Assembly (NCBI GenBank): GCA_003586115.2
Contig: QVOM02000034.1
Location: 115,437,815 to 115,501,814, forward strand
Direction of reading: 5' to 3'
Source of the DNA: Salvator merianae
Lineage: Eukaryota > Chordata > Lepidosauria > Squamata > Teiidae
DNA length: 64,000 nt
This document shows positions 12,201 through 23,519 of the stretch, piece after piece. The notes beneath the pieces were generated by a model that was not told where the DNA came from, made no database searches, and saw only the letters and a program-made list of their open reading frames with translations. The translations under genes were made by a program, and so were the position numbers. Every line of letters starts with the position of its first letter. The first letter of the stretch is position 1.

Positions 12201-14135
12201 AAGTGACCATGACAGAATAAAAGATCATCACCAACCTAAGAATATGACTGAAGGCCCCAAGGGATTGTGGTCCACCTCTTCTGCTCTGGACAAGATGATT
12301 GAGGAGATCAATGTGGCTTTTCACCATCTGTCAACTGAACTGGACTTGGTCTTGCATCTGCCCTGTGTGGAACTCAAAAATTATTCTGGCTGTAGGTTGG
12401 GTGGCCGGCAACCCTTCTCCTCCTGAGCACTACCTCGCCAGACGTGAGACCAGGTTGAAAGAGGGTCCTATCACCAGCAGGCTGTATCTTGGCATTGGGT
12501 CTGTGTTGACAAAGAAATGGATCGCTACCCAGGTTCTTCTTCTGGCTACCTGCCCAACCTGTATGCTTTGGGAACCCCACTTTACCTGCCTCACAAACCT
12601 CGTATGTGCCCAGTCCATCAAGGGGGGCCATCCCAAAACTCAAAGACCAGGTCCTCTTGGGACTTTGAATTCTTCCTATACACTTTGAGATTACCATACA
12701 GTGAACAAGCATACCAGGAGCTGAGAAGTATAAAGCAAGGAGACAAACCATGGTTATATATGCCTCCAAGTGCCAGATCTAAGGGACACAACCCTTGCCA
12801 TGTTTTTCTGTAATGGTCTCAATCAGAACATTAAGTCACTGATGGTTCACCATGAGGACCTCCAAATTTTACAGGGATGGATACAACTGGTAGTCTATTT
12901 GGAGGAATGAAAGGCCATTCTTCAAATAGTCATCAGTAAACCCACCCAGTCAGGGCATTGGAACCCTTCCTTATTTGACATCACCTCTGCATCAACCACT
13001 GCAGCCATGCATTAACACTTTTTCACTGATTAAAAGAACAAAAGGAGATCACAACAGCCATACATGTACTATGGAGGAACTGACTATATGATCTTAGAGT
13101 GCCCTAACAAACCTGATCATGATACAAAGTATACACCCCTGTTAAACACATCAAGGGCAGAACATCTACAAAAGCTACAAAAGACACCAAGGTAATCTCC
13201 AAGTTACCTATAGCTAGTACTATCAAACTCCAAGCTCCCATTGGCTCTTATTCCATTTTCATTTCCACCAGCCCAACCTCAGATTCAGGAAACAGACCAG
13301 TACTACCTGCCATTGGGGACACAGACATAACCTGCTGCTATCTTGCCCCACCAATAGTCATAATGTCCTACTCAGGCATCTAGTTTTGAACCTATACATT
13401 ACTGTGCCAGGATCAGGTGAGTTCACTGTTAAGGCCTTAGTAGACAGTAGGGCTAGTTGTACCATGATTAAACCACCTTGGTGAGCAAATTCCAGGTTCC
13501 CACAGTTAAATTACTCAAGCCAGTTGTTTTTGTAACTTCTGAAGGTACTGAGAGCCAGAATACAACGCTGAGCAAAATAACTGAGCAATGTCTTCACTCC
13601 TGTCCCATTTACAATACCTCCAAAACTATCCTGCCCAAGTCTAAAAGACTTCTTCAACTACTTCAGGTCTCTTCACACCCCTGGAAACAAATCTTCATGG
13701 ATTTCATCATAGATCTCCCACTTTGTCATGTGGACTATCGTAGATCATTTCTCTAGCATGGTTCATTTTATTTCTTTAAAATAAATGTTATTGGACCTCA
13801 ACTCGCTAAACACTTCCTGGAACATGTCTTTAAACTCCAAGGAATGCCTAAACATATCATATCCAACAAAGAGGCTCAAATGATTGCTAAGTTCTGGAAA
13901 GCTTTTACTTCTTTACTGAACATTGACTTAGCTTTTCCATCTGCCTATTCCCCCCCAAACTGATGACACCACCGAACATGTCAATCAGACTCTGGAACAA
14001 TATTTACATTGTTTTCCAGTCATATTATTTGCAACAAAATAATTAACTTCCCCTTAGCTGAATTTGCTTGTAACAATTCATTTCATTCTTCATTCTAGGT
14101 TTCCTCTTTTAAAGCTGTTTATGGCAGAGGTTGGG
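12200..14135 (+). mobile_element. Ty3/gypsy retrotransposon relic: gag, protease and integrase, RT missing
   Basis: Read with frameshifts, the order is gag, protease, integrase. Gag-like sequence runs to about 13110 and ends in a zinc-knuckle remnant (13061-13108, YMYYGGTDYMILECPN) in which two cysteines and the histidine are now tyrosine. The protease active site reads DSRASC near 13443, with the glycine after DS lost. Directly after come an integrase zinc-binding remnant (CPIYNTSK, near 13600) and the core: first catalytic Asp kept (13700-13702), second replaced by Asn (13865-13867), Glu kept (13974-13976). Frameshifts lie near 13728 and 13950 and a stop near 14096; the conserved FKAVYGRG follows. 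About 2 kb of reverse transcriptase and RNase H are absent between 13470 and 13580. It is a dead internal-deletion copy. Confidence 0.85.
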
Positions 14136-14139
14136 AGGA

Positions 14140-14620
14140 AATGCTAAGCAGCAAATGAACAATAGAACAGGTTATAGTACTGACTGAAAGCCATGATCTT
14201 ACACATTCAATCACAGCTTCTCCATTACCCTGCAAGGTCTGACCCTGCAAACTGCCTTATCTATCACTTAACTGAGAGTAGCACGGGAGTAAAGGGACTC
14301 AGCTATACTGCCACATAGGATCACAGCAGAGAGAGTACAAAAAGAGAATGTTTCCGGATGCCTCCCAAAATATGCCCAGGTTCCTTGGGAATTTGCCCTT
14401 TCCCCAACTGAGGATGTGCTACTGCCCCACATTCTGAGATCCAGTGTAGCATAACACAACAAATACAAGGGATCTGGACCAGAAATTTCATATGGGATAA
14501 TGACTTTGGACTATATGAAGTTCTTCCATAATAGACAAGCCCTTGTAGCTACCAAGAAAATTAACAGAAAACATGGGGAACACACAGAATAGTCACAGAC
14601 CAACGAAAGTCCAAAGGACA
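14140..14620. other. Gypsy-flanking sequence, unassigned
   Basis: It could be the decayed 3' end of the gypsy element, but no chromodomain or LTR was recognised. It ends at a family A element. Confidence 0.35.
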
Positions 14621-14622
14621 AA

Positions 14623-15123
14623 GGGCCTGTTCGCACCTGAAGCTAGTGAGCATCAGGAATCCTCACTAGTCAGGTGCCTCTGCGCTTTGCAGAGGCTCTC
14701 GCAATTGGGAGCAGACCCCAGCTGCTCCTGATGGCTAAATCATGCTCCACAGCTGTACCAGGAGCAGCTGTACTGCTCCCAGTAGAGTGCATTCGCACCT
14801 GATTCCGGGTACACACACAGCTGCACAGCGCAGCTGCGCTTACACAAAGGCAGACTGCACCTGCACAATCATGCAGCACAGTGCGGCTATGCCTGCATGA
14901 TCTGTAGTGGTACTGATCGCCTTGGCAGTAGCCAGAAGCTTCCCAGCCACTGTCATGGTGTGGAACATAGGCAGGATGCCAGCATTTGCACAGCAAATGC
15001 TGGTATCCCACTGGTGTTCGATTCTAAGAGCTTGCAGTGTGACCCGTGTCTGTGCTGCGAGGTCTGTTCCAACTCAGAACAGGATAATTATCCTGTTCTA
15101 AGCTGGAAAGTGCAAAAAGGCCC
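14623..15123 (+). mobile_element. Family A inverted-repeat transposon, 501 bp
   Basis: Left end GGGCCTGTTCGCAC, right end GTGCAAAAAGGCCC. Modules in order: CTAGTGAGCATCAGG; GCTCCACAGCTGTACCAGG; hairpin CCAGCATTTGC-ACA-GCAAATGCTGG (14980-15004); perfect 24-bp palindrome centred on ATAATTAT (15076-15099). It is the most complete copy of the family here. Confidence 0.8.
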
Positions 15124-15184
15124 AGATATTCACATGAAAAGCTGTGAAAGACAACTGTGAAAAAGGTAAAGAAGAGGAAAGGGA

Positions 15185-15310
15185 GGTACTTATTTATTTA
15201 CAATGTTTGTATCCCAATTGTCAATAAAAATCTTGAGGCAGTTAACAAGAAAGATTAAAATTAAGGGCAATACTATAAAGCAACACACACAAAAACAACA
15301 AATTAAAAGC
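15185..15310 (-). repeat. Old LINE 3' tail
   Basis: ACTTATTTATTTACAATGTT, TTGTATCCCAATTG, then TTGAGGCAGTTAACAAGAAA is the reversed common reptile LINE 3' end. Confidence 0.5.
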
Positions 15311-15319
15311 ACACTTCAC

Positions 15320-16780
15320 TCTCTAGTAACAAGATAAAATTACTATTTGTTTTAAACAATGAGATATTAAGAGTTCCAGTAAACCTTTTAGACAAGTTTC
15401 TTAATAAAAGAAGAATAATTATACTTAGGAGAGAAATGTCTTAGATGTTCAAACAAACGGGTAAGAACTCTTTACTTTTTGTAAAACACTAGAAAGCCTA
15501 TCTAGGAAAGAAGCAGTATAAAAGCTTCAGCTATATGTGTTTTGCCCATGATTCATACCTTGTAATCTACCAGCAAGTCTGCAGTAGAAAACCTATATGA
15601 ATGCCCTGGATGTTAGGAAATGTCTAGTGAGACAGTCATTTCACTGAACATCAAAGATTATTTTGTATTATGGATTTTATGGTTGTTGGCTGCCTTGGGC
15701 ATTTTTCATGCTAAGACAGGATACCAATGCAGAGAGACCTAGTTTTAAACCTCCACTTAGAAACCATGTTCACTGGGTGTCCTTGGGCAAATCTGTCAAG
15801 CGAACCTCATTAATACAATAAATAAAGTGTGTCAACACCAATTAGCTATTTCTCAATTAAAGGTGACTTAGCTGCAATTCTTTACTTGAGGCAACTTTGA
15901 AAAACCTACAAAGTTGATAGCACTGCACATAGTAGAACCAAAGATGAAATGAGATGGAAAACAGAGTTGTTATTTTAAAATATTGTTACTAAGAATGGAA
16001 CAAGCAGGCACCTTGATGCTATTTATAAACCAAAAGGAGGAAAGAAAAGAGCGTGAGTGGAACAACTGAAGATGCTACAGAACTAAAGAAGACAAAAACT
16101 TCAAATACAAATCCATTTCCTTCACATAAGCATGTCGTTCAGAAAGCCAAACTGCAAATCCCAATAGAGAATGAAAGAAGTCACTAGAAGTCACACACAG
16201 TTCAACTGACATTAAAATGTTGTTCACTTTGTTCCATAAAACGTAGTGAAACTCACTGAGGCCACATTTCCATTTATGAAAGGAGCCGCCTGCAGTCACT
16301 CAAGAAGCAGCCCACCGCGTCTCCATCTGAGGCACCAACAAACGCCTCACAGCATTTGTACCACCCCATTTCTGGGCATGATCACTACTGGAGACGCCAT
16401 TTTTGCAGGCTACAATTTCACACGTTGAACAGAGGCACTGTGATCAGCCACTGGAAATAACACTTCCACGCTCTAAAATGAAGACACAGGTGAGTCTTTT
16501 TCCGTGACAGATCACTGTGCCTCCTCTATGCACCTGCAATGGAGTCATCCACTAGGTAAGCAATGTCTGTTCTGTTTTGTTGCCACTTCTCACAGTAACA
16601 ACTTTTTTCTGCTATATGCACACATGCCTATACCCACATAGAGAGGGACCTCCATTTGCTCCAATGACCTTCCTTTCAAACAATTTTATTCCTTGTCTTC
16701 CAAAGATATACACTACACATTTCCTTTTACAACACAAATTTCAAAGAACAGTTCACTGTTTTACCATATGACTTCCTATG
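15320..16780. other. No gene or repeat recognised
   Basis: AT-rich intronic DNA with short frames only, ahead of the L1 3' piece. Confidence 0.4.
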
Positions 16781-16789
16781 TTACCATGC

Positions 16790-17350
16790 TATGTCGTAAA
16801 AACAGAGCATGGCCACATTTAGTTATTCTCAATGCAACAGCTCAAGCAGAAGTCTGTTCTACTATTCTGTCCACTACCTGTTTGATTCAAGTTAGAGATT
16901 ATATGTAATACTATAAAATATTTAACAGAACATGGTACAGCATCTTCTGCTGATCTTACACTAGTAAAACTACAAGAAACCCAAATGCCACAATCAGAAG
17001 ATTGGATGTTGAGCCCTTGGGAATATACCTCTTTCTCTATATTATCCACAGGCGTGAAACATCAGAAACCGAATCCTTTTTGGAAGACTTGGAAACTGCT
17101 TATTAAGTTTAGCTTGGGACAGAATGCATTTAATATTTCCTTATATGGTTTTGTTTACAATTTATTCCATTTGTTGGATTCCCTTCTCATATTGGTGTTA
17201 TTTCTTTCTTTTCATGTATGTTTCATCTGTAAGATCATGTGTTACATTACATTTTTATTTTTATTTTATAATATGTATTTTAAAAGAAGAAACCAAATAA
17301 GGATTATTATATCCCTTTCTCTATATGTTTTATTTGACATTTGAAGTCTG
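16790..17350 (+). mobile_element. L1 LINE 3' part (ORF2 C-terminus and tail)
   Basis: The frame at 16985 reads MPQSEDWMLSPWEYTSFSIL and continues NPFWKTWKLLIKF, the ORF2 C-terminal signature also seen antisense at 44.6-44.8 kb. AT-rich 3' sequence follows to about 17350. The upstream part is 5'-truncated or diverged. Confidence 0.75.
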
Positions 17351-17384
17351 TCAAACAACATAGGGCAAACAGAAAAATAACATA

Positions 17385-17520
17385 GGGCCCTTTCTGCATT
17401 TAACATTATTCTGGAATAAGTGCCTGCCATCCTCATGCTAGTGTGGACTAGAGGGCAGGCTCTGCTCTCCCCATCACACTTCATCCACATATAGCTATAG
17501 TCCTCAGTGATGACGTATAC
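17385..17520 (+). mobile_element. Family B element, truncated
   Basis: It starts GGGCCCTTTCTGCATT, then ATTCTGGAATAAGTGCCTGC and ATGCTAGTGTGGACTA, matching the left half of the 26391 copy. The right end is missing. Confidence 0.6.
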
Positions 17521-17529
17521 AACCAGCCC

Positions 17530-18160
17530 AGGTCAGCATATTGGATCATGGAGGTGTGGCAGGCCACCATGGTTTGGTATAACACAGGGAACCTCATTCA
17601 GCAAGACTGTAAGTCTTCAAGATATCTTCATCGTCCTTCTATCAAATCACTGATCTATTTTAATTTTATGTCCTCTAACTTTCAAGAGTACTCATGGACC
17701 TCTAAAAGTGCTCAAGCTCTGCACTACAGCTTGGGTTGCAGAACAACTGTTTATGGACCTGATGTAATTCTCAAATTATTTTTGTTTGCTTCCTGTCCTT
17801 GGGCTGATGGATATATATGTATCCATAGCCATTAGACTGATGTATGGTGTGGCTGTGTATTTTTTATCACATCTGTTATACGTTTGCAAGTTCAACACAG
17901 CTAAAGAATGACTAGAGAAGAGTTACTCTGAGTTATCAAATTTGATACCATCTGTTACAGAAGAAGCTATCAGATCAGGCTAGAGGGGACAGGACAGGAA
18001 ATCCCCTTCATAAACAGCCTCATCTCAGCATGACTAGTTCACTTCCACTTCAAATAACAATTCAAGAACACAGGAGCATTTGCAAACTATATGTGCTATG
18101 GTATGAAGGCTTTCCAGTTCCATTGATTACTTGAAAGATCAAAGCAATTTTTCACCAAGA
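17530..18160. other. No feature recognised
   Basis: A 95-codon frame at 17548-17835 has no recognisable domain. Confidence 0.35.
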
Positions 18161-18169
18161 ATTTAAGTT

Positions 18170-18640
18170 TTCATGATCATGGTGTCTCCCCTGTTTTAAC
18201 TGAAGGGAGACCTTATTCAGCTTGAGAAGGCAGGCAGGTGCTGCTTTAATCTTTTACAGAAGACACTTTGAATCCTTTTCACTTTCCTAGAATATTGCTC
18301 TTTGTGTCCCCAGATTTCAGCCCCAAATATCAACTAAGGAATTACAGTAGAAGAGTTTTAAAAAGAGGATCAATTACCCTATCACCATTTGTGTAATAGA
18401 ATTCCATTATTGCCCTAGCTGACTTCACTGTCAACCTTTTTATATAGTCCACATGGGGCTTCCATGACAAAGTTGCATTAAGTATCACCCCTAAATATTT
18501 AAATTGCTTAGGTTGTTCTATTAGATAATCACCACAGGACTATATTTGCTTTTAGGGTATTTCCCAAAGACCTATCAAAAGATAAAACTCCAATTTAACT
18601 GGGAATGTTTTTCAAAATTTGTAAGTAAAAGTGTTCAAAG
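18170..18640 (-). mobile_element. LINE relic, reverse transcriptase C-terminal part, antisense
   Basis: Minus-strand translation gives KYLGVILNATLSWKPHVDYI and then KRLTVKSARAIMEFYYTNG. FKYLGV followed by W-HVDY is the thumb/connection signature of several non-LTR reverse transcriptases. Later residues carry stops. The exact LINE clade is not decided. Confidence 0.65.
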
Positions 18641-18659
18641 AGTGATGTTGAAATTTTAA

Positions 18660-18790
18660 CTATTTATTTACAAGGTATTTATATTCTTCCTTCACCCAAA
18701 TGTCTGAGAGTGGGACACAATATTTATTACAAATATTTAACATAAAAACTTGAAAGAAATCAATAAAACCACATTGGAGCATGTAAGACA
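18660..18790 (-). repeat. Old LINE 3' tail
   Basis: CTATTTATTTACAAGGTATT, TATATTCTTCCTTC and AACATAAAAACTTG, the same tail type as 15185-15310. It adjoins the antisense LINE coding relic at 18170-18640. Confidence 0.4.
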
Positions 18791-18799
18791 TAATTAGAA

Positions 18800-19780
18800 A
18801 TACAAGTCTCCTGTTTTACTTTCTTCTCTCACCCCCTTACTTTATTCTCTTGTGTGTTAAGGATGACACAACCATAATAACAACACATGGTGCAACCTTC
18901 AGATAACTTTGTGGGTAGAGCTTATATATGTTCTCAGAACACAATAAAACTACTTGTCCAGCATCCTCATGCTGGATTAAACATTTGAATGTACACATAG
19001 ATCCAAATATCCTATGTATATGATTATTTTTCTGATAATATGACATATCAGCCCCAAGGCTGAGAGAATCTGTACACACAGACCACATACTTGAAACGTT
19101 CCAGTTTCTTTTGATTTTTAATTTGGTCCTTTCAAAGCAGGTCACACTCTACTTCAAATGTAGCACAATGCCCCTCCTTTCCTAACAAAAAAAAAATCCT
19201 AACCTGCGGACCTGGCAAATGGGTTAGGCACAAGTTTTCTTTCTGTGAATGCGCTAAAGATCCTTAGAAACATGGAAACAATCAGCTTTCTAGCCACAAT
19301 CAAAAGACCATTAAAAACGTTTTAACACTGAATGTGCAAATAAATCCAAATAAAATGTTTCTTTACAACACTCTGAATTTTTTTAACACTCCTTTCCCCT
19401 AAAGATGGCAAACTCTTTTTCAAATTTCTGTAATGTTTTAATGACGCAAGCAGGGGGAACTCCACATTTTATATGGAAGCATATCTTCACAAGCCAGTAA
19501 CCAAAGATGAACTCCACAACTAAGCAACCCGCTCTTCAAAATTATACATGAAGATCTTATGAGGCCACACAGTTAATCAAAATTTTACTTTCAGATAAAC
19601 TTAAAAACAAACAGCCCTCTTTCAAATCGTTTGCAAAGCAATTCAAGTCTTTCTGTTTAGGAATCTGACTGACTAAGAGATCTCTTCAAAGAAAGTGTTT
19701 CGAAACAAGTTTATAAACCAGCTGTACCTGGAACTTTAACTCAATATGAGGCTACTGAATTACTGTTGAAATTAATATTC
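18800..19780. other. No feature recognised
   Basis: AT-rich, probably unique. A 102-codon minus frame (18837-19145) has no known domain. Confidence 0.35.
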
Positions 19781-19790
19781 CATTCTAAAA

Positions 19791-20100
19791 CAGGGGTGAT
19801 CAAACTATGGCCCTCGAGAAATTGCTGGACTACAAGTGCTATCAGCTTCAACCAGGCTAGCCAATGGAAAGGAATGACTGGTGTTGCATTCTGTCAACAA
19901 CTGAAGAGCCAGAGTTTGGCTGTGCCTAGTCTAGAGCAAACAGGACAACTACCAAAGAGCTTATCTGGAGTGAGAATAAATCCCCCTCAGAAGACCACAG
20001 GTGGTAGACCAAGGAATGATTTATCCAGTCCAACATTAACAACCTGGTACCTTTCAAATATTTTGGACTTGAACTCTCATCAGCCCTGGCCAACTTGACT
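19791..20100 (+). repeat. Old hAT-type repeat (two overlapping or nested pieces)
   Basis: CAGGGGTGATCAAACTATGG at the left, then GGACTACAAGTGCTATCAGC, is the end type of common vertebrate hAT (hobo-Activator-Tam3) non-autonomous repeats. A second similar end lies at 20039-20090 (AACCTGGTACC, TTTTGGACTTGAACTCTCAT). Confidence 0.6.
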
Positions 20101-20109
20101 AAGCCAGCA

Positions 20110-23060
20110 GAAGCTGATATTTTGGACCCCAAAATAACAGGACAGCACCAGAACTAGGAGGCAGTAGGATGCTCTCTGCCTTTTCAGGAAATATTGCACT
20201 GTGGCTCAATCCTTTCTTATGCAGGAATTCATCCATCAGCCTTTGGAGTCACGGATGGCAGCAGCAAGACAACATGTTTGAATAAATAGTCCCATCTAAG
20301 GAACTCCTTCAGAGGAAAACCTGTGGCTGAAATAGGCATTTTCATTCTGGTGAAACTTTTGGGTTTTGGGACCAGGTCTACCAGTGGGTGGGAACCAGGT
20401 TAGCTGATACTGATTGTTGGAAGGACAGGGTAGAAACTTTTGTCTTCACCAGAAGTCATTAAAGCACTTTGGAGGTTCTGGGAATTGAGGGAAGAGGTAA
20501 GCCACATGGAGAAACTTCTATGCACAGTAGTTCCATTGACTAAGAACTTCCCTTACGGCCAGGACATTTGAAGAAGGTATACTACTGAGCCAAGATCTGA
20601 ACCATTATGGCATTCTCTTGAGTTTGAGATCTCCTTCATTCCGTTAAGGAAGGGGCCTGACACAGAGTCAGTGGCTGTGCTGAGTAGTTCTAAGACACTT
20701 AGCAGGACACGCAGAGTTTCCATAAGCACTCGGTCATTCTCTATGCTTTCACCTCAGTATCCTGTTGCGCTCCCTCAATTTTCTACCAGAAACTCCCTTC
20801 TCTCTACACTGTATAGCAGGCAAGTTTATAAGCTATCAGAAACAAACCTCCTCAGTTCCCCTTCCTCAAAACTGTGTGATTCTATTCAACTGTTCCATAA
20901 GCTAAGACTTTCTGCTCTCTAAGCACTGCTTGATTTATACTTGAACCTATTGAGTCCCTGGTGAATAGACCTCTGCTGCCTATTGCCTTTTTTCTGCACA
21001 GCGCCTTTAACTACCTTTTGAATTAACGTTGCTGCATCATGGCATAACTCTCCAGTACTGTGCTGTTGAAGCACATTTTGAGAGGCTATATCCTGGATGA
21101 AAACTAAAGTTTTTGTTTTTAGAAATGGTGACTGACAAAAGGCAATGACTAATCACACTGCACTGTTGGGAAGGGGAAGGGACTGGGCTACCTGGAACAA
21201 GCTAAGGCGGAATATACATTGCATGTGCTGAAAAGAAATGAAATGGAGGGCTCAAGGCAGGCTAGGAACTATGAATATGAACATTCCTGAAGCGGAACAA
21301 GCTGCTTTATTGGTTCAAGGTGCTTCTGGACTATGGTAGGTAGTCACACTGGAACATGTTTTAAATAAATTCTCTTTCAAGATTCCTAGAGGAAAGAATT
21401 CTTTCAGTAGCCAAATTTCACAGACAGTCGTTGATGCCATTAGCATAGAAAACCTGGAGAAGGTTCAGGGACCTGTAATGAGCAAGAGCCCACAAAGCTA
21501 TTTTCTTTCCTGTGCCCCAGGCACTGAACAGCAGTCAGTCAACCCCAACAGAGACTGCTTTATGCCCATGGTACCAGAGCAGAAGCAGGTATGTGCCCTC
21601 AGAGCTACATTCTTAGGCTAAGGCAGGTGTATGAATTCTGAGAAAGAAAACCAAACTGAAGCCATTTTATTTCCTTGTACCATTTTTCCAATTCCTGTAC
21701 AAACCTAACAAACTGAGGCTAAGGAGGGTACTTGCAGATCTGGAACCCTAGTACAGCCACTGACATAGGCTGTGATCAGGCACAGCAAAAAGAAAGCATC
21801 TCTGGGACAACTAAGAGGCAGGTTCAAGATGTGATTGTTCACACACCAGTCTGCCCTTCCCCCCCTCATGAACATTCTGTGCTAGAAAAGACTTGGGAAC
21901 ACAAATGTCTGACTCTTTGAGGTACCTTCAAGCTGTCCCTTTTGCTACATTTAACACAGCCACGGAAATCTTGAGATGGGCAGCACATTGGCGCTTTACA
22001 TGGGAGCTGATGGGTAATTTTCCACATCTTGAGAAGCATACCCAATAGGAACATTCATACAAGGAGGTGAGCAAGCTAGAGTTTCTGGGCCTCAAAAGAC
22101 TACAGACTTTACCCCAAGGCCTGGATCTTTTCAGAGCTAATACAGCTTTTCCTGTTCAGAGTCTGTAGCCCACTCTGAAGCACATCTAACCACATACACT
22201 CAGTCAAACCTTTTCTCCTCAGTGGTCAACCCAAAAAAGACACCTTTCTTCTTTCACCACTGTAACATCTCTTTGTCCAAACCACCCCCAGCATCTACCT
22301 CAGAGCCTTCTAACCCTTAAGCCCCTTCAGAGAAATGTTGCTTTCCATCAGGCATCTCATTTCTCAATTGCAAGGAAACCCCATGTTTAGATTGCTCAGC
22401 AACTCCAAATTCAGATAGAAAAGACTGGACATCATTTTCCATCAGAATAAATTGGACAATTCTGGTGCTTCAATTTGGAAGGGAGAACAGGGAGAACCAA
22501 ACTGATCTCAACTAAAAGACTGGCTAAGCAAGATAGAGTTGATCATGTGCCCTGGTCACAAAAACAGAGCAGCAATCCACCAAAGTATACCTAAGGTCCC
22601 TAAGCAATATATAAGTTCCCAATTCTTCATTTTTAGGTTATTGTGAACAGCAATTGCTGTGGGAACATACACACTCTGCAGGCTCCTTCTTCCAGCTGTT
22701 CTTTACCTGTATCCATCAGCCCAAACATAAGCAGTAAAATGCCTTGTCTCTCGCCTTCTCCTTCCTATGAGTTTCACAGACAAGAGACCATTCTCTCTTA
22801 GGTTGTGATCAGATAGATCAGTGGAAGTGGTCATGACTTGCTGCTAAAGTGATAGACCCCCTTGTGTTTCAGACCATGCCTTGCCATGATTCAGACCAGC
22901 AGGACTTGCTGGTCCAAGCCCACTGGCCAGGAACAAGACAAGGTTGTCAATTTTATTGCATTTACAGTCATCCCTCCTTGTGTTCTGTAGTTTGATTCCC
23001 ACAACATACCAAACATAGAGAAACCATGTATAAACAGTCAATTGTTTCAGTCAATGATCA
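20110..23060. other. No gene recognised
   Basis: Long stretch with short frames only; the only repeat piece is block K at 21828-21885. Confidence 0.4.
21828..21885 (-). repeat. Short conserved block K, copy
   Basis: On the minus strand CAGAATGTTCATGAGGGGG followed by GGGCAGACTGGTGTGTGAAC, matching the copies at 52300 and 61593. Confidence 0.5.
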
Positions 23061-23068
23061 GATACAAA

Positions 23069-23516
23069 GGGTCTGTTCACACTTGAGTGCTAGTGAGATC
23101 CAGACGATCACTAGCACAGTGTATCCACATTTTGCAGAGGCCCTGTGTCTACCGTCACTCCCAAACTCTACTAGCCATAGACAAAAAAAAATGCTGTTCA
23201 CAGCTGGACTAGGAGCAGCTGGATTGGGAACAGCTGGACTGATCTCAGTAAGCAGCGTTCGCATTCTGGATGCAAAATCTACAGGCTGTGGTACGGTATG
23301 GCTTCAGCTATGCAGTCATGAGCTGTGTCCCTGGTCACCCTAACAGCAGCCAGACATTTCTATGGCTGCTGTAATGGTGGGCGGGCCAGCATTCACACTG
23401 CAAGTGCTGGGAGCCTGGTTCCAAGCTGTTCTGGCCCTCGCAGTGCAGATGGCCACTGAACCACAGGGTCTGTTCCAGCTTAGAATGGTAGGATTCTGGA
23501 AAGTGAGAACAGACCC
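23069..23516 (+). mobile_element. Family A inverted-repeat transposon, 448 bp
   Basis: Left end GGGTCTGTTCACAC, right end GTGAGAACAGACCC. It carries the same internal order: TGCTAGTGAGATCC, TTTGCAGAGGCCC, AGCAGCCAGACATTTC and the CCAGCATTCACACTG hairpin remnant. Confidence 0.75.
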
Positions 23517-23519
23517 AAA

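Noticed and set aside
12374..12769. 131-codon minus-strand frame
   Set aside because: It is antisense to the gypsy gag relic and has no family match.
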